Source of the DNA: Pseudobacter sp051955275
Lineage (GTDB): Bacteria; Bacteroidota; Bacteroidia; Chitinophagales; Chitinophagaceae
Direction: 5' to 3'
Length of the DNA stretch: 64,000 nt
Assembly: GCF_051955275.1 (NCBI RefSeq)
Contig: NZ_JBQCGW010000171.1
Location: 27,668 to 91,667 of the forward strand
Part shown: piece after piece, positions 42,713-52,802 of the stretch
How the letters are laid out: every line of letters starts with the position of its first letter
How positions within the stretch are numbered: the first letter of the stretch is position 1
Program-made: the position numbers and the translations under genes
The notes under the pieces: generated by a model
Told to the model about the DNA's origin: nothing
What the model saw: the letters and a program-made list of their open reading frames with translations, nothing else
Database searches by the model: none

Positions 42713-45472
42713 ATGACAAATCATTTACTTCGAAAAATTAACGGCAATTACTTACTGCTGATCACAATGATATTGGGAACATGCGTAGAGTTGCAGGCGC
42801 AGCAAAGATGGACGAGTGTGGTCCAGGCAGGAGGAAGCGGTGGCGCGGAAACCGGAAGAGGTGTTTGTACAGATAATTCCGGCAATGTCTATTACATTGG
42901 TACATTCAGCGGCTCCAATATCGATTTCCAGCCGGGAGCTGGCTCAACGCTGTTATCGTCTTCCGGTATCCAGGATATCTTCATTACAAAATATGATGCC
43001 AGTGGAAATTTTCAGTGGGCCGTAAAGGCAGGTGGTACCAGTCAGGACCAGGGCATAGGCATTGCCGCTGACGGCACCAATGTGTACATCGCCGGGTCAT
43101 TTACCGGTAGCGCTGTTTTCGGTGGACTGGGCAGCAGGTCTGCAACCGGTGCCTCCGGTACGGATGCTTTTGTAGCAGCACTGGATGCCAGCAATGGTAA
43201 TTTTATATGGGTGCAGGTATTCGGCGCTTCAGCAGTGGGTGGTGATGCGGCCCATGGCGTTTGCGTGGATGGTGCCGGTGGATTGTATGTAAGCGGTACA
43301 TTCAATGGCAGCGCTACCATTGCGGGGGTGCCTCTTACAGCTACCGGTGGTTCAGGTGGAGATCTGTTTGTGGCAAAGTTCACTGCCGCTACGGGTGCAG
43401 GTGTTTGGGCAGTGAAAGGCGGTTCCACTGCTTCCGGGGATAACGGTACCGGATCAGCGATCTGTTATCATCCCGGTCTTCATGAACTGATAGTAGGAGG
43501 CTCTTTTAATGGATCCAATGCCATATATGGAGCTTTCGGTCTTACGAATACAGGTAATAACGATGCAGTACTGCTGGAACTGGATGCGAATGACGGCACC
43601 TTTCTGGCGGCCCATGGTTTCGGTGGCTCAACTGCCGGAGATGATGATATCGTTTCTGTTTGTTACGATCCATTGAGTGAGGACGTTTTCTTTACAGGTT
43701 TTTATACGGGAAATATAACATTCACGGGGAATCCGCAACTGACCAGTGCCGGACTGGGAGATATACTGGCAGGCAGGTACAGTCCCGACAATAACACATT
43801 CCTGTGGTCAGCCAGTGCGGGAAGTTCGGGGGAAGACCGTGGATACGGCATCGCCAGCAATGGAAGGGGAAGCGTGTACATAGCCGGTTATTACAGCGCA
43901 GCCATGAGCTTTGGCAGTACCAGCCTGATGGCAGCAACAGCTGCTCCTGAAATACTGGTTGGCAGCTTTGCTGTGGCAGATGGCGCCAAACAGTGGGCGC
44001 TGAGCGGTTCGGGAAATGATGCCTCACTTGCCGACCAGGCCAGGAGCATTGCTGTGAATACTTCCACGGGAAGGATTGCGGTGACCGGACAGTTCGGCGC
44101 ACTGGCAACATTCAGCTCTTTTAGCTTTACATCAGCAGGGAGTGTAGACATCTTTATGGGCAATGTAGCGGCAGCCCTGATGGCAAACGTTACCAATACG
44201 CCACCCGATTGCGAGGTGGGCTGTAACGGAACAGCCACGGCTACTGTATCCGGAGGCGTACTGCCGATCTCTTATTCCTGGAGCGGTGGCGGTGGATCAG
44301 CAGCTACTGCTTCCAATCTTTGTCCGGGTAACTACACCGTCACCATCACTGACGCTATCGGACAGGTGCTGAATCCCGGCACCACTATTACATTCCCCGC
44401 AGTCAGCATCGCCAACGAAGATGGAGCAACTACCACATCCATCATAAACAGCAGCAATCATATCATTGCCAATTCTGCCTGCCGCCTCATTGCAACGGTA
44501 GAGCCCAATGGCGTCAATCCGGTCAACGGGCTGGTAAGCGCTTTCGTGAAGTTTGAGACTTCCGTACCGGTACATCCTGCAATTACCGGTGATCCTTATG
44601 TTCAAAGGCATTACCAGATAACACCAGTTTCAGGAGCATCAACCGCCACGGCAAGGGTGACCCTTTATTTCACGCAGGCGGAATTTGATGCCTTCAATGC
44701 TCACCCGGGATCGATCCGTGACCTGCCGGGTAACAGTGGTGATGCCGCTGGCAAGGCCAATGTACGCATCGGTAAATACCCGGGTAATTCAAGTGATGGC
44801 TCAGGATTACCGGCAACATATACCGGACCGGTGGAGGTAATCGACCCGGCTGATGTGGACATTGTTTTCAATGGGACAGAGAACCGCTGGGAGATCAGCT
44901 TCAATGTGTCTGGCTTCAGCGGATTTGTACTGCAAACCAATTCAGCTCCGCTGCCCGTGACCTGGCTGGAAGTTTCGCTGTTCACTGATGCGCTGAAACA
45001 TGCACAGCTCAAATGGAAGGTGCAGGAATCCGGTGTGGCCGGTTATGAAGTGGAAAGCTCTGTGGATGGCGGTGCATTCACTTCCATTGCCACTATTCCT
45101 TCAAAAGGTGATGGAGAACATGCTTATACATATTCGGATCCGGCATCGTATATGGGTAAGGTTTATTACAGGATCAGACAAACGGATAAAGACGGCCGGT
45201 CCACTTATAGTCAGATCATGATCCTGAACAACCAGTCGGGTGGAGGTACCGTTACTGCCTATCCGAACCCTACAAATGGAATGGTTAGGTTGAATGTAAC
45301 GGACAGGAGTGTGATGAATACGGTAGCCAGGTTGTATAACAGCGATGGGCGTGAGTTACAGCAGATCTATATCAGGCAGACCGTTACTCCGGTTTCGCTT
45401 ACAGGATATGCAAAAGGCACTTATTTCCTGCGGTTGAGCAATGGACAATCCCTGAGACTGATCAGGAAGTAA
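42713..45472 (+). CDS. Large T9SS-exported protein with propeller repeats and a SprB repeat
   Basis: 919 residues. Signal peptide 1-29 (hydrophobic core LLLITMILG, ending LQAQQ). Residues about 35-490 carry repeated SBBP-like propeller units (GVCTDNSGNVYYIGTFSGS and later copies). About 500-550 is a SprB-type repeat (CNGTATATVSGGVLPISYSW; CPGNYTVTITDA), known from the gliding adhesin SprB. A long Ig-like region follows, then PVTWLEVSL and a type A sorting tail (AYPNPTNGMVRLNV, GTYFLRLSNG). Ends the six-gene operon, before a strong terminator. A surface adhesin or scaffold is likely; the link to the tail-collar proteins is inferred. Confidence 0.85.
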   Translation: MTNHLLRKINGNYLLLITMILGTCVELQAQQRWTSVVQAGGSGGAETGRGVCTDNSGNVYYIGTFSGSNIDFQPGAGSTLLSSSGIQDIFITKYDASGNFQWAVKAGGTSQDQGIGIAADGTNVYIAGSFTGSAVFGGLGSRSATGASGTDAFVAALDASNGNFIWVQVFGASAVGGDAAHGVCVDGAGGLYVSGTFNGSATIAGVPLTATGGSGGDLFVAKFTAATGAGVWAVKGGSTASGDNGTGSAICYHPGLHELIVGGSFNGSNAIYGAFGLTNTGNNDAVLLELDANDGTFLAAHGFGGSTAGDDDIVSVCYDPLSEDVFFTGFYTGNITFTGNPQLTSAGLGDILAGRYSPDNNTFLWSASAGSSGEDRGYGIASNGRGSVYIAGYYSAAMSFGSTSLMAATAAPEILVGSFAVADGAKQWALSGSGNDASLADQARSIAVNTSTGRIAVTGQFGALATFSSFSFTSAGSVDIFMGNVAAALMANVTNTPPDCEVGCNGTATATVSGGVLPISYSWSGGGGSAATASNLCPGNYTVTITDAIGQVLNPGTTITFPAVSIANEDGATTTSIINSSNHIIANSACRLIATVEPNGVNPVNGLVSAFVKFETSVPVHPAITGDPYVQRHYQITPVSGASTATARVTLYFTQAEFDAFNAHPGSIRDLPGNSGDAAGKANVRIGKYPGNSSDGSGLPATYTGPVEVIDPADVDIVFNGTENRWEISFNVSGFSGFVLQTNSAPLPVTWLEVSLFTDALKHAQLKWKVQESGVAGYEVESSVDGGAFTSIATIPSKGDGEHAYTYSDPASYMGKVYYRIRQTDKDGRSTYSQIMILNNQSGGGTVTAYPNPTNGMVRLNVTDRSVMNTVARLYNSDGRELQQIYIRQTVTPVSLTGYAKGTYFLRLSNGQSLRLIRK

Positions 45473-45489
45473 TATTAATTAATAATGTA

Positions 45490-45530
45490 AAGTCATGGTG
45501 CTGGGAACGACTCAGTACCGTGACTTTTTT
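45490..45530 (+). terminator. Terminator of the tail-collar operon
   Basis: 14-bp stem AAGTCATGGTGCTG/CAGTACCGTGACTT with two wobble pairs, then a T-run. Confidence 0.85.
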
Positions 45531-45665
45531 TATTTCTAAAGGTTTCCATGTATTTAAACTTCTTAGTCAATTCTGATATGAATAAAAATGAATATTTTTA
45601 TGCCTCTTTTAGCCTCATCCTTTGATTGTTTGTTAACCTAAAACATTTTATCTCATCCTTTCTCA

Positions 45666-46259
45666 ATGGAAAACCTAGTAAATGAGCAGGAGATCTTAAA
45701 TCGGGTGGCGGCGGATGACAGGGATGCGTTCAGACGGGTATATAACCACTATTATGCGGCAGTACAACAGTACGTGCTGTTATTTTCATTTGATCTTTCC
45801 ATGCAGGATGAGCTCACTCAGGATGTTTTTGTTCGTGTTTGGGAAAAGAGGCATAAACTTACCAATGTTGATTCCTTCGAGAACTATCTCTTCAAAATAA
45901 CCAAGAACCAGGTATTGAATTATATCCGTGGCTGCCGGGTGCAACAGCGGATCAAAGAGGCACAGCAATTGTCCAACGAGCCTGTAACCGAGGATACGGA
46001 CCATAAAGTACAGCTAAGTCAATACTACCGGATGGCCACAGATGCCATCGAGCAACTGCCGGCGGGCCGGAAACAGGTATTGAAAATGAGTATCGATGAA
46101 GGGCTTACCCTGGATGAGATCGCTGAAAAGCTCGGGATCTCCAAATCAGGGGTAAAGAACCAGCTTTATGCGGGAATCGCCCATGTCCGCCAGTACCTGG
46201 AACGCAATGGAGGCGTTTCTACCATGTTATATGTATTCCTGTCACTGCTTGATCAATAA
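45666..46259 (+). CDS. FecI-like ECF sigma factor
   Basis: 197 residues. Region 2 (FRRVYNHYYAAVQQYVLLFS, LTQDVFVRVWEKRHKL, FENYLFKITKNQVLNYI) and region 4 (LPAGRKQVLKMSIDEGLTLD, EIAEKLGISKSGVKNQL) are clear. It belongs to the Bacteroidota ECF group paired with FecR-like anti-sigma proteins. Located just before such a gene and SusC/SusD, it probably turns on the uptake operon in response to a substrate signal. Confidence 0.93.
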   Translation: MENLVNEQEILNRVAADDRDAFRRVYNHYYAAVQQYVLLFSFDLSMQDELTQDVFVRVWEKRHKLTNVDSFENYLFKITKNQVLNYIRGCRVQQRIKEAQQLSNEPVTEDTDHKVQLSQYYRMATDAIEQLPAGRKQVLKMSIDEGLTLDEIAEKLGISKSGVKNQLYAGIAHVRQYLERNGGVSTMLYVFLSLLDQ

Positions 46260-46373
46260 TTTTTTTCTTCCCGGAAATGCAGTCCGGATAAGGGATTCTA
46301 AGTTTTTTCAAAAAAAAACTGAAATTTTTCAAACCTGGAGGTGTCCTTTCCTGATTACCCCGTGTCTTTATAT

Positions 46374-47606
46374 ATGATGAATATCCAAGAAGCACGGACA
46401 TTTGTTGCCAGGTTTGCAGAAGGCAACTACTCAAGGGAGGACCACCAGTCTTTCCGTGAATGGATGAGCCGGGCTCCTTTGGATCATGTTGGTTCACTTA
46501 TGAGTGAATATGAAACCCTGTTAAAAAGGGTTGTATTTGCAAGTAATCCTCCTACTTTATGGGCTGATTCGCTGGAAAACAAGCTTGATGGCTTGAGTAA
46601 AGGCAAAGTGGTAGCAATGCCGGGCAGAAAGCGCAATATGGTGGTTGGCTGGGCAGCTGCTGCTGTGGTGGTTCTCGGAACAGGTATCTATTTGATGCTG
46701 AATAAAGGAGAGAGCGTAACTGCTCCTGTTTCTGAGACTGCAGGTATAGTTGAAAACGCTATCCTCCCGGGTACTGATAAAGCTGTTCTTCGCCTGGCGG
46801 ATGGCCGTGATGTTCAGCTCAATGGAACAGTTGACGGACTGGTTGCAGAAGAAGGTGGTTCCTCCATCAGAAAGATCAATGCCAGCACCCTGGTTTATGA
46901 GCCAATGGCCGATACACAAGGGGCTGAAGTATATAATACAATTACCACTCCCAAAGGTGGTCAGTACCAGGTGATCCTGCCTGATCAGACGAAGATCTGG
47001 CTCAATGCAGGTTCAAGTATCCGGTTCCCGGTAGCTTTTACCGGTAAAGAACGCAGGGTAGCCATCACTGGTGAAGTGTATTTTGAAGTGGCAAAGAATC
47101 CCAAAATGCCTTTCAAAGCGGTGATTGCTTCTGAGCTGACTTCCGGAGGTGTTACCAAGGGAAGGGGAGAAGTGGAAGTTGTTGGAACACATTTCAATAT
47201 CATGGCTTATCCCAATGAGCCAACCATACAAACCACCTTGCTGAAAGGGTCTGTGAAAGTGGTGAGCGACAAGCTCTCCAGGATTCTGAAACCCGGTCAG
47301 CAGGCAAAGATCACTGATTTTCCGGTTTCTTCTGATGTGCTTACCGTTCAGGATATTCCGAATGCGGAAAATCTGGTGGCCTGGAAAGATGGTTTCTTCC
47401 CCGGAGCTTCAGTGGATGTGATGATGCGCCAGGTGGCAAGATGGTATGATGTTGAACTTGAATTCGAAGGAAAGACTCCAGATATAAAATTCGAGGGTCA
47501 GTTACCCAGATCTGCAAACATCGAAGATGTGCTGAAGATCCTGGATGCTAACGGGATACATACAGTGCTCGACAAAGTAAAAAGGAAAATAGTTGTAAAA
47601 CCATAG
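46374..47606 (+). CDS. FecR-family anti-sigma membrane protein
   Basis: About 410 residues from ATG 46374 (ATG 46377 is equally possible); the open frame to 46341 starts at a GTG. Cytosolic N-terminus (about 1-85), one membrane helix (about 87-107, GWAAAAVVVLGTGIYLML), then the FecR periplasmic domain (TTPKGGQYQVILPDQTKIWLN; GKERRVAITGEVYFEVAKN) and the C-terminal STN-like domain (about 340-410). Relays the signal from the SusC receptor to the sigma factor encoded upstream. Confidence 0.92.
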   Translation: MMNIQEARTFVARFAEGNYSREDHQSFREWMSRAPLDHVGSLMSEYETLLKRVVFASNPPTLWADSLENKLDGLSKGKVVAMPGRKRNMVVGWAAAAVVVLGTGIYLMLNKGESVTAPVSETAGIVENAILPGTDKAVLRLADGRDVQLNGTVDGLVAEEGGSSIRKINASTLVYEPMADTQGAEVYNTITTPKGGQYQVILPDQTKIWLNAGSSIRFPVAFTGKERRVAITGEVYFEVAKNPKMPFKAVIASELTSGGVTKGRGEVEVVGTHFNIMAYPNEPTIQTTLLKGSVKVVSDKLSRILKPGQQAKITDFPVSSDVLTVQDIPNAENLVAWKDGFFPGASVDVMMRQVARWYDVELEFEGKTPDIKFEGQLPRSANIEDVLKILDANGIHTVLDKVKRKIVVKP

Positions 47607-47683
47607 TTCTCAACAAAATAAGCATCAATAAAAGTTGTTGTCTATTTGAAACTCATTTTCCATTAATCATTAAGCCCATCCTA

Positions 47684-47830
47684 GTGCTGCTTTTTTCGGA
47701 AAATAAGAAGCGGCGGAAGCTACTTACTGCGACCTTAGGCTATATTTGCTAAGGGTTCGCAGTTTGTAGCTTTTATACTATTGTGAAGGAATCGCGGGAG
47801 GCCCGGCTATCAAGTCAATTTCCGCGTAGT
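47684..47830 (+). other. Hairpin-rich region before susC
   Basis: The 280-base gap has several inverted repeats. The main one spans 47717-47772: AAGCTAC/GTAGCTT, CTGCGA/TCGCAG and CCTTAG/CTAAGG arms with small internal loops and a 10-base end loop. A weaker hairpin with GCTGCTT/AAGCGGC arms lies just before it, and CGCGG/CCGCG pairs lie after. TACTATTG at 47776-47783 is a 7 of 8 match to TAnnTTTG, so the hairpin may be in the promoter rather than in the RNA leader. Confidence 0.5.
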
Positions 47831-47886
47831 AGTGTAAAGTAAATTCCTTTCATTCAGTTACACGAAAACAGTAACCTTCTACCAGG

Positions 47887-50800
47887 ATGTGGAAAACCTT
47901 TAAGACAACTGCTTTTTTACTGATCGTTTGCTTGTTCCATGGTGTGGAGGCTGACGCGCAGATAAACCTGTCTTATGATAACACTCCGGTAAAGAAGGTT
48001 TTTGAATCCATCAGAAAGCAATCCAACTACAGTTTTTATTTCCAAAACACAGTATTCGACGGAACTGAACGTGTAACCATCAAGGTTGACAATGTTACTG
48101 TTCAAACGGCCCTGGATCTGATCAAACAGCAGCTTCCCATTGACTTTGTAATAGCAGGCAACATCATCACCGTTTTAAGAACTCAACCCCGGCCACCGCC
48201 TCCGGCGCCACAGGCGCCAGCTCCGGTTATGCAGCTCCGTGGGATGGTAACCGATGAACAGAATGAACCGCTTAACGGCGCCACCATCTATTTGAAACGG
48301 CTGCCCATGTCCGTTGCCACCAATATCGATGGCAGGTTTACCTTACCCGGTGTAAGGCCGGGAGATTCAATTGTTATTACCAATGTGGGGTACGATAAAC
48401 AGGAGATGGTGGTGGATGAAAACCTGAAATTAAATGTAAAGCTGGTAGCCAGGGCAAATGACCTGAAGGATGTATCTATTACAACCGGTATCAGCAGGAA
48501 TGCCGGAAGAAGGGTCACAGGTGCTTTTTCAGTTGTGGATGCAAAACTGTATAATCGCGGAGCTGGTGTAAGCTTGATCGACAGGTTGGAGAGTGTGACG
48601 CCGGGTTTGCTGGTGAATAAGAATATTGTAAGTGGTGTAAATCAGTCTGAGATCAGTATCAGAGGAAGGGCCACTATTTATGCCAATGCAGAGCCGCTGA
48701 TTGTGCTGGATAATTTTCCGTACAATGGAACATTGAGCAGCATCAACCCGAATGACGTGGAGAAAGTGACTGTATTGAAAGACCCGGCATCTGCAGGTAT
48801 CTGGGGCGCTTATTCAGGTAATGGAGTTATAGTGGTTACAACCAAAAAAGGAAAGTACAATCAGGCATTGAAGACTTCCTTCTTTGCGAATCTTACTTAT
48901 TCGGGTAAGCCTGATCTGTATTATCTTCCTATGTTGGGCTCATCTTCCAGGATCGATTTTGAAACTGATCTTTTTAACAGAGGCCATTACCGTTTCATGG
49001 AAACCAATACTGCCCGCCCGTTATTGTCTCCGCTTATTGAATTGCTGATCAAAAGAAGAGATGGAAAGATTGGTATGGCGGAAGCAGACGAACAAATAGA
49101 AAAATACCGGAATACCGATATACGCAATGACCTGGAGAAATATGTGTATGAAGATGTGCTCCTGCAGCAATATGGGATCAACTTGCGCGGCGGCGGTCCC
49201 AAAAATAATTTCTACTTTTCTGCAGGCCTCGATAACCAGCCTTTCAATATTCTGAATACCGGATTCAAACGCTTCACCCTTACCGGCAATAATACTTACC
49301 TGTTACTCGATAAACGACTTGAGATAAATACAGGTTTGATGTTCACATACAGCAGGATGATCACAAAACCAAGATGGCAGGAAGGATTGATCTATCCCTA
49401 TACTCCATTGCAGGATGAACAAGGCAATGCTGCTGTTGTTCCATTCGGATACAGGCAGGCTTATAAAGATACTGCTGGTCATGGCGTATTGCTCGACTGG
49501 AACCTAAGGCCATTGGATGAAGTAAGGATGAATGGTGTAAGAAATGATGTGAACAGTTACAGGGTAGATCTGGGACTGAAATATAAAATCCTGAAAGGAC
49601 TGAATGTAAATGTACTTTATCAGTATGTAAAGGATCTATCCGAAAACTATGATTACAGAAGTCAGGAAACTTATTATACCAGGAACCTGATCAATTTATA
49701 TACGAGGATAGGAACAAGAGGAGAAGTCATCAGGCCTGTACCGCTGGGAGGCATTCTTGATTTTTCCAGTTTGTCTAAGAACTCCCACAATTTTCGAGGT
49801 CAGCTGGAATACAGAAAATCCTTAGGCGACCATGAATTGTCTGCAGTTGTTGGAACAGATATCCGTACTGTTAACGGTCAGACCAGGCAATACCGTGAAT
49901 ATGGATATAACGAACAGAACCAGTCAAGTAAGCAGGTAGATCTTGAAAGTGATTTTCCGTATTATCATTTTCCCTTCCAGGTAGCTAAGATTCCTTATCC
50001 ATATACAAATCCACACAGGAAAACATCCTTCAATTTCTTTTCAGCATATACAAACCTGCTCTATACTTATAATCATAAGTACAATGTATCGCTGAGCCTT
50101 AGAGAGGATGAATCCAATCTCTTCGGAGTAAAAACAAACCAGAAAGGTGTTCCGCTCTGGACCGCAGGCCTCAGCTGGAATATTAACAAAGAGAAATTTT
50201 ATAACCTGAACTGGTTGCCCGAGCTGAAGCTGAGGTTGGCCAATGGAATCAACGGAAATGTGGATCAGACTGTTTCTGCATATACAGTTGCCACCAGGGA
50301 TGGAAGGAATCAGTATGGAAGTGCAACAGCCTCGATTCTGAATGCACCTAATCCCTCATTGCGATGGGAAAGGGTATATATGATCAACGCGGGCGCAGAT
50401 TTTGGTTTCAGGGATGGAGTTGTTTCAGGCAGTTTGGATTTTTTTATCAGAAGAGCGACTGATCTTATCGGCATAAATCCCATTGATCCTACAACTGGTG
50501 TAGAACTTTTTAAGGGCAATACCGCTGCCATGAAGGGAAAAGGAATCGATCTGGTGTTGAATGCAAAATTGATTCGCAGGAAATTCAGCTGGAATACCAG
50601 CGTGTTGGCCAGCTATAACCTGGATAAAGTATCTGATTATGATGAAGAAAAGGGAACTATTGGTTATTTTCTTGATGGCTTCCGGATATCTCCGCTTTCC
50701 GGAAACCCTCTTTATTCCATTTATGCATTCAAATGGATGGGATTGGATCCTGTAAATGGCGACCCTCTTGGTTTCCTGAACGGGCAAAAGAGTAAAGAAT

Positions 50801-51342
50801 ATAGTAAGATCATAAATTCAACTGACTTTTCTGATCTGAAATACATGGGATCTTCCATGCCGGTTGTTTTTGGAAGCCTGATCAATTCATTCAGCTATAA
50901 GAATCTGGAACTGTCTTGTATTGTGACTTATAAACTTGGTTATTTTTTCAGAAAGCCCTCTGTGTATTATTTTGAAATGATTTCTGGTTATAGTCTGGGT
51001 CATGCTGATTATGATAAGCGATGGAAGGCTAGTGGCGATGAAGAGCATACTTATGTTCCTTCATTCAAATATCCGTCTGATTTTATCCGTGATAATTTTT
51101 ACACGAACTCAGAAGTACTGGTTGAGCGGGCCGATCATATACGATTGAAAGATGTACGGTTGGCGTACATGTTCAACAAGCAGGAAAAGGGAAAAATGCC
51201 GGCAGTACATGCAGAATTGTTCCTGCATGTAAATAATGTAGGCTTGATCTGGAAAGCAAACAAGCAGGGAATTGATCCGGATTTTATCAATGCAGTTCCT
51301 GTTGCGCGTAGTTATACATTAGGCTTAAAACTGGACTTGTAA
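47887..51342 (+). CDS. SusC/RagA-type TonB-dependent outer-membrane receptor
   Basis: 1151 residues. Signal peptide 1-24 (ending ADAQ), STN domain about 40-100, Pro/Ala linker (about 101-116), CarboxypepD_reg domain (about 118-195, GMVTDEQNEPLNGATIYLKR), plug (about 215-320; SIRGRATIYANAEPLIVLD, VTVLKDPASAGIWGAYSGNG) and a large barrel to the C-terminal ARSYTLGLKLDL. The STN domain fits signalling through the FecR/sigma pair just upstream. It forms a lidded importer with the SusD protein that follows after 21 bases. Substrate not evident. Confidence 0.93.
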   Translation: MWKTFKTTAFLLIVCLFHGVEADAQINLSYDNTPVKKVFESIRKQSNYSFYFQNTVFDGTERVTIKVDNVTVQTALDLIKQQLPIDFVIAGNIITVLRTQPRPPPPAPQAPAPVMQLRGMVTDEQNEPLNGATIYLKRLPMSVATNIDGRFTLPGVRPGDSIVITNVGYDKQEMVVDENLKLNVKLVARANDLKDVSITTGISRNAGRRVTGAFSVVDAKLYNRGAGVSLIDRLESVTPGLLVNKNIVSGVNQSEISIRGRATIYANAEPLIVLDNFPYNGTLSSINPNDVEKVTVLKDPASAGIWGAYSGNGVIVVTTKKGKYNQALKTSFFANLTYSGKPDLYYLPMLGSSSRIDFETDLFNRGHYRFMETNTARPLLSPLIELLIKRRDGKIGMAEADEQIEKYRNTDIRNDLEKYVYEDVLLQQYGINLRGGGPKNNFYFSAGLDNQPFNILNTGFKRFTLTGNNTYLLLDKRLEINTGLMFTYSRMITKPRWQEGLIYPYTPLQDEQGNAAVVPFGYRQAYKDTAGHGVLLDWNLRPLDEVRMNGVRNDVNSYRVDLGLKYKILKGLNVNVLYQYVKDLSENYDYRSQETYYTRNLINLYTRIGTRGEVIRPVPLGGILDFSSLSKNSHNFRGQLEYRKSLGDHELSAVVGTDIRTVNGQTRQYREYGYNEQNQSSKQVDLESDFPYYHFPFQVAKIPYPYTNPHRKTSFNFFSAYTNLLYTYNHKYNVSLSLREDESNLFGVKTNQKGVPLWTAGLSWNINKEKFYNLNWLPELKLRLANGINGNVDQTVSAYTVATRDGRNQYGSATASILNAPNPSLRWERVYMINAGADFGFRDGVVSGSLDFFIRRATDLIGINPIDPTTGVELFKGNTAAMKGKGIDLVLNAKLIRRKFSWNTSVLASYNLDKVSDYDEEKGTIGYFLDGFRISPLSGNPLYSIYAFKWMGLDPVNGDPLGFLNGQKSKEYSKIINSTDFSDLKYMGSSMPVVFGSLINSFSYKNLELSCIVTYKLGYFFRKPSVYYFEMISGYSLGHADYDKRWKASGDEEHTYVPSFKYPSDFIRDNFYTNSEVLVERADHIRLKDVRLAYMFNKQEKGKMPAVHAELFLHVNNVGLIWKANKQGIDPDFINAVPVARSYTLGLKLDL

Positions 51343-51363
51343 TTTCTATTAAACAGCATCAGT

Positions 51364-52749
51364 ATGTTTACTGCTTATCGTTGTTTGTTATTGTGTATTC
51401 TTGGTTCCATGACCTTGCTGTCTTGTGGAGTCAAAAAGGAGTTTCTGGATGAGAAACCCAGTTCCGATGTTTTCATTCCTACTACGATCGATGACCTGCG
51501 TGCCTTGCTGGACAATGATGTTTACAATAATGAAATGACGGAGCTGGGAACTTTATCTGCAGACGAATATTACTTTATGCCAGGTTTCTGGGAATCCTTA
51601 GGCGCTAAGGAGCGTAATTGTTATATATGGTCTTCCGATATATTTGAAGGGCAGGGAAGGATCCGTGATTATAACCTGCCCTATAAACAGGTGTTCTATG
51701 CTAATGTTGTATTGGAGGAGCTGGCAAAGAATTCAGTACCCAATGCCAGTCAGACTGATATTGAAGAAGTAAAAGGTACTGCGCTTTTCATTCGTGGGTT
51801 AGCTTTCTTTAATGTTGCACAGCAATTCGCAGGAATATATGATGAAAGTAGCTCAGGCAGTGATCCTGGAATTTCAATCAGGTTAGTTCCGGATGTGGAT
51901 GAAAGGGCAACCAGATCAACTTTAAAGGCGTCATATGACCAGATTTTTGAAGACCTGAATCAGGCTGTAAAATTATTACCTGATTCCGTTCCGGTATTGT
52001 TGCGTAACAGACCCAGTAAGCCTGCTGCCTTTGCATTATTGGCCAGGATCTATCTGAGCATGCGCAACTATCAGAAAGCTCACCAGTTTGCCGACAGCAG
52101 TCTTAAATATTACAGTAAGTTGATTGACTATGATTCAATAAACCCCAATGCATTTCTTCCATTTTCTCCTCAGAATAATGAGACTTTATACCAGGGCAGA
52201 CTGAATACACTATCTGCCGTAGTAAACGGAGTCAATACGCCAGCCTGTGTAATTGATTCTAATCTCTTCAAATCTTATGACGCAAATGATCTTCGCAGGT
52301 CCATTTATTTTATCAGGAATACGGAGGGACTTCCTTGTATGAAAGGGGGTTATTCCGGCACTATTTTGACTTTCGGCGGCCTGGCGGTAGATGAAGTAAT
52401 TATGATCAGGGCTGAATGCCTGGCCCGCGCTAACAAAGTGAATGATGCAATGAATGCATTGAACGGTCTGATCCGTCTCAGGTATATAAAAAACACATAC
52501 GTTAACAAAGTTGCTCTCACTGCTGAACAGGCACTTAAAATAATTCTTGAAGAGAGAAAGAAGGAACTGGTATTCCGAGGAGTCAGGTGGACTGATCTCA
52601 AGAGATTGAACAGGGAAGGAGCAGCAATCAGGCTAACGAGGGTGCTCAATGGAGTAACATACCGGTTAGAACCTAATGATCCGAAATATATCCTGCCTAT
52701 TCCTCCGGATGTGATCGCATTAACAGGAATGGCTCAGAATCAGCGTTGA
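51364..52749 (+). CDS. SusD/RagB-type outer-membrane lipoprotein
   Basis: 461 residues. Lipoprotein signal with lipobox MTLLSC, followed by GVKKEFLDEKPSSDVFIP, typical of SusD. Helical TPR-like scaffold (FALLARIYLSMRNYQKAHQFADSSL) and the C-terminal EERKKELVFRGVRWTDLKRL motif are seen. Binds the substrate as the lid of SusC. Only two-gene uptake, with no glycoside hydrolase or peptidase alongside. Confidence 0.93.
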   Translation: MFTAYRCLLLCILGSMTLLSCGVKKEFLDEKPSSDVFIPTTIDDLRALLDNDVYNNEMTELGTLSADEYYFMPGFWESLGAKERNCYIWSSDIFEGQGRIRDYNLPYKQVFYANVVLEELAKNSVPNASQTDIEEVKGTALFIRGLAFFNVAQQFAGIYDESSSGSDPGISIRLVPDVDERATRSTLKASYDQIFEDLNQAVKLLPDSVPVLLRNRPSKPAAFALLARIYLSMRNYQKAHQFADSSLKYYSKLIDYDSINPNAFLPFSPQNNETLYQGRLNTLSAVVNGVNTPACVIDSNLFKSYDANDLRRSIYFIRNTEGLPCMKGGYSGTILTFGGLAVDEVIMIRAECLARANKVNDAMNALNGLIRLRYIKNTYVNKVALTAEQALKIILEERKKELVFRGVRWTDLKRLNREGAAIRLTRVLNGVTYRLEPNDPKYILPIPPDVIALTGMAQNQR

Positions 52750-52802
52750 TATTTCCTCTTCACTTCGATTAATACAATCAGGTTTTCTGATTACCAAATG
52801 TT

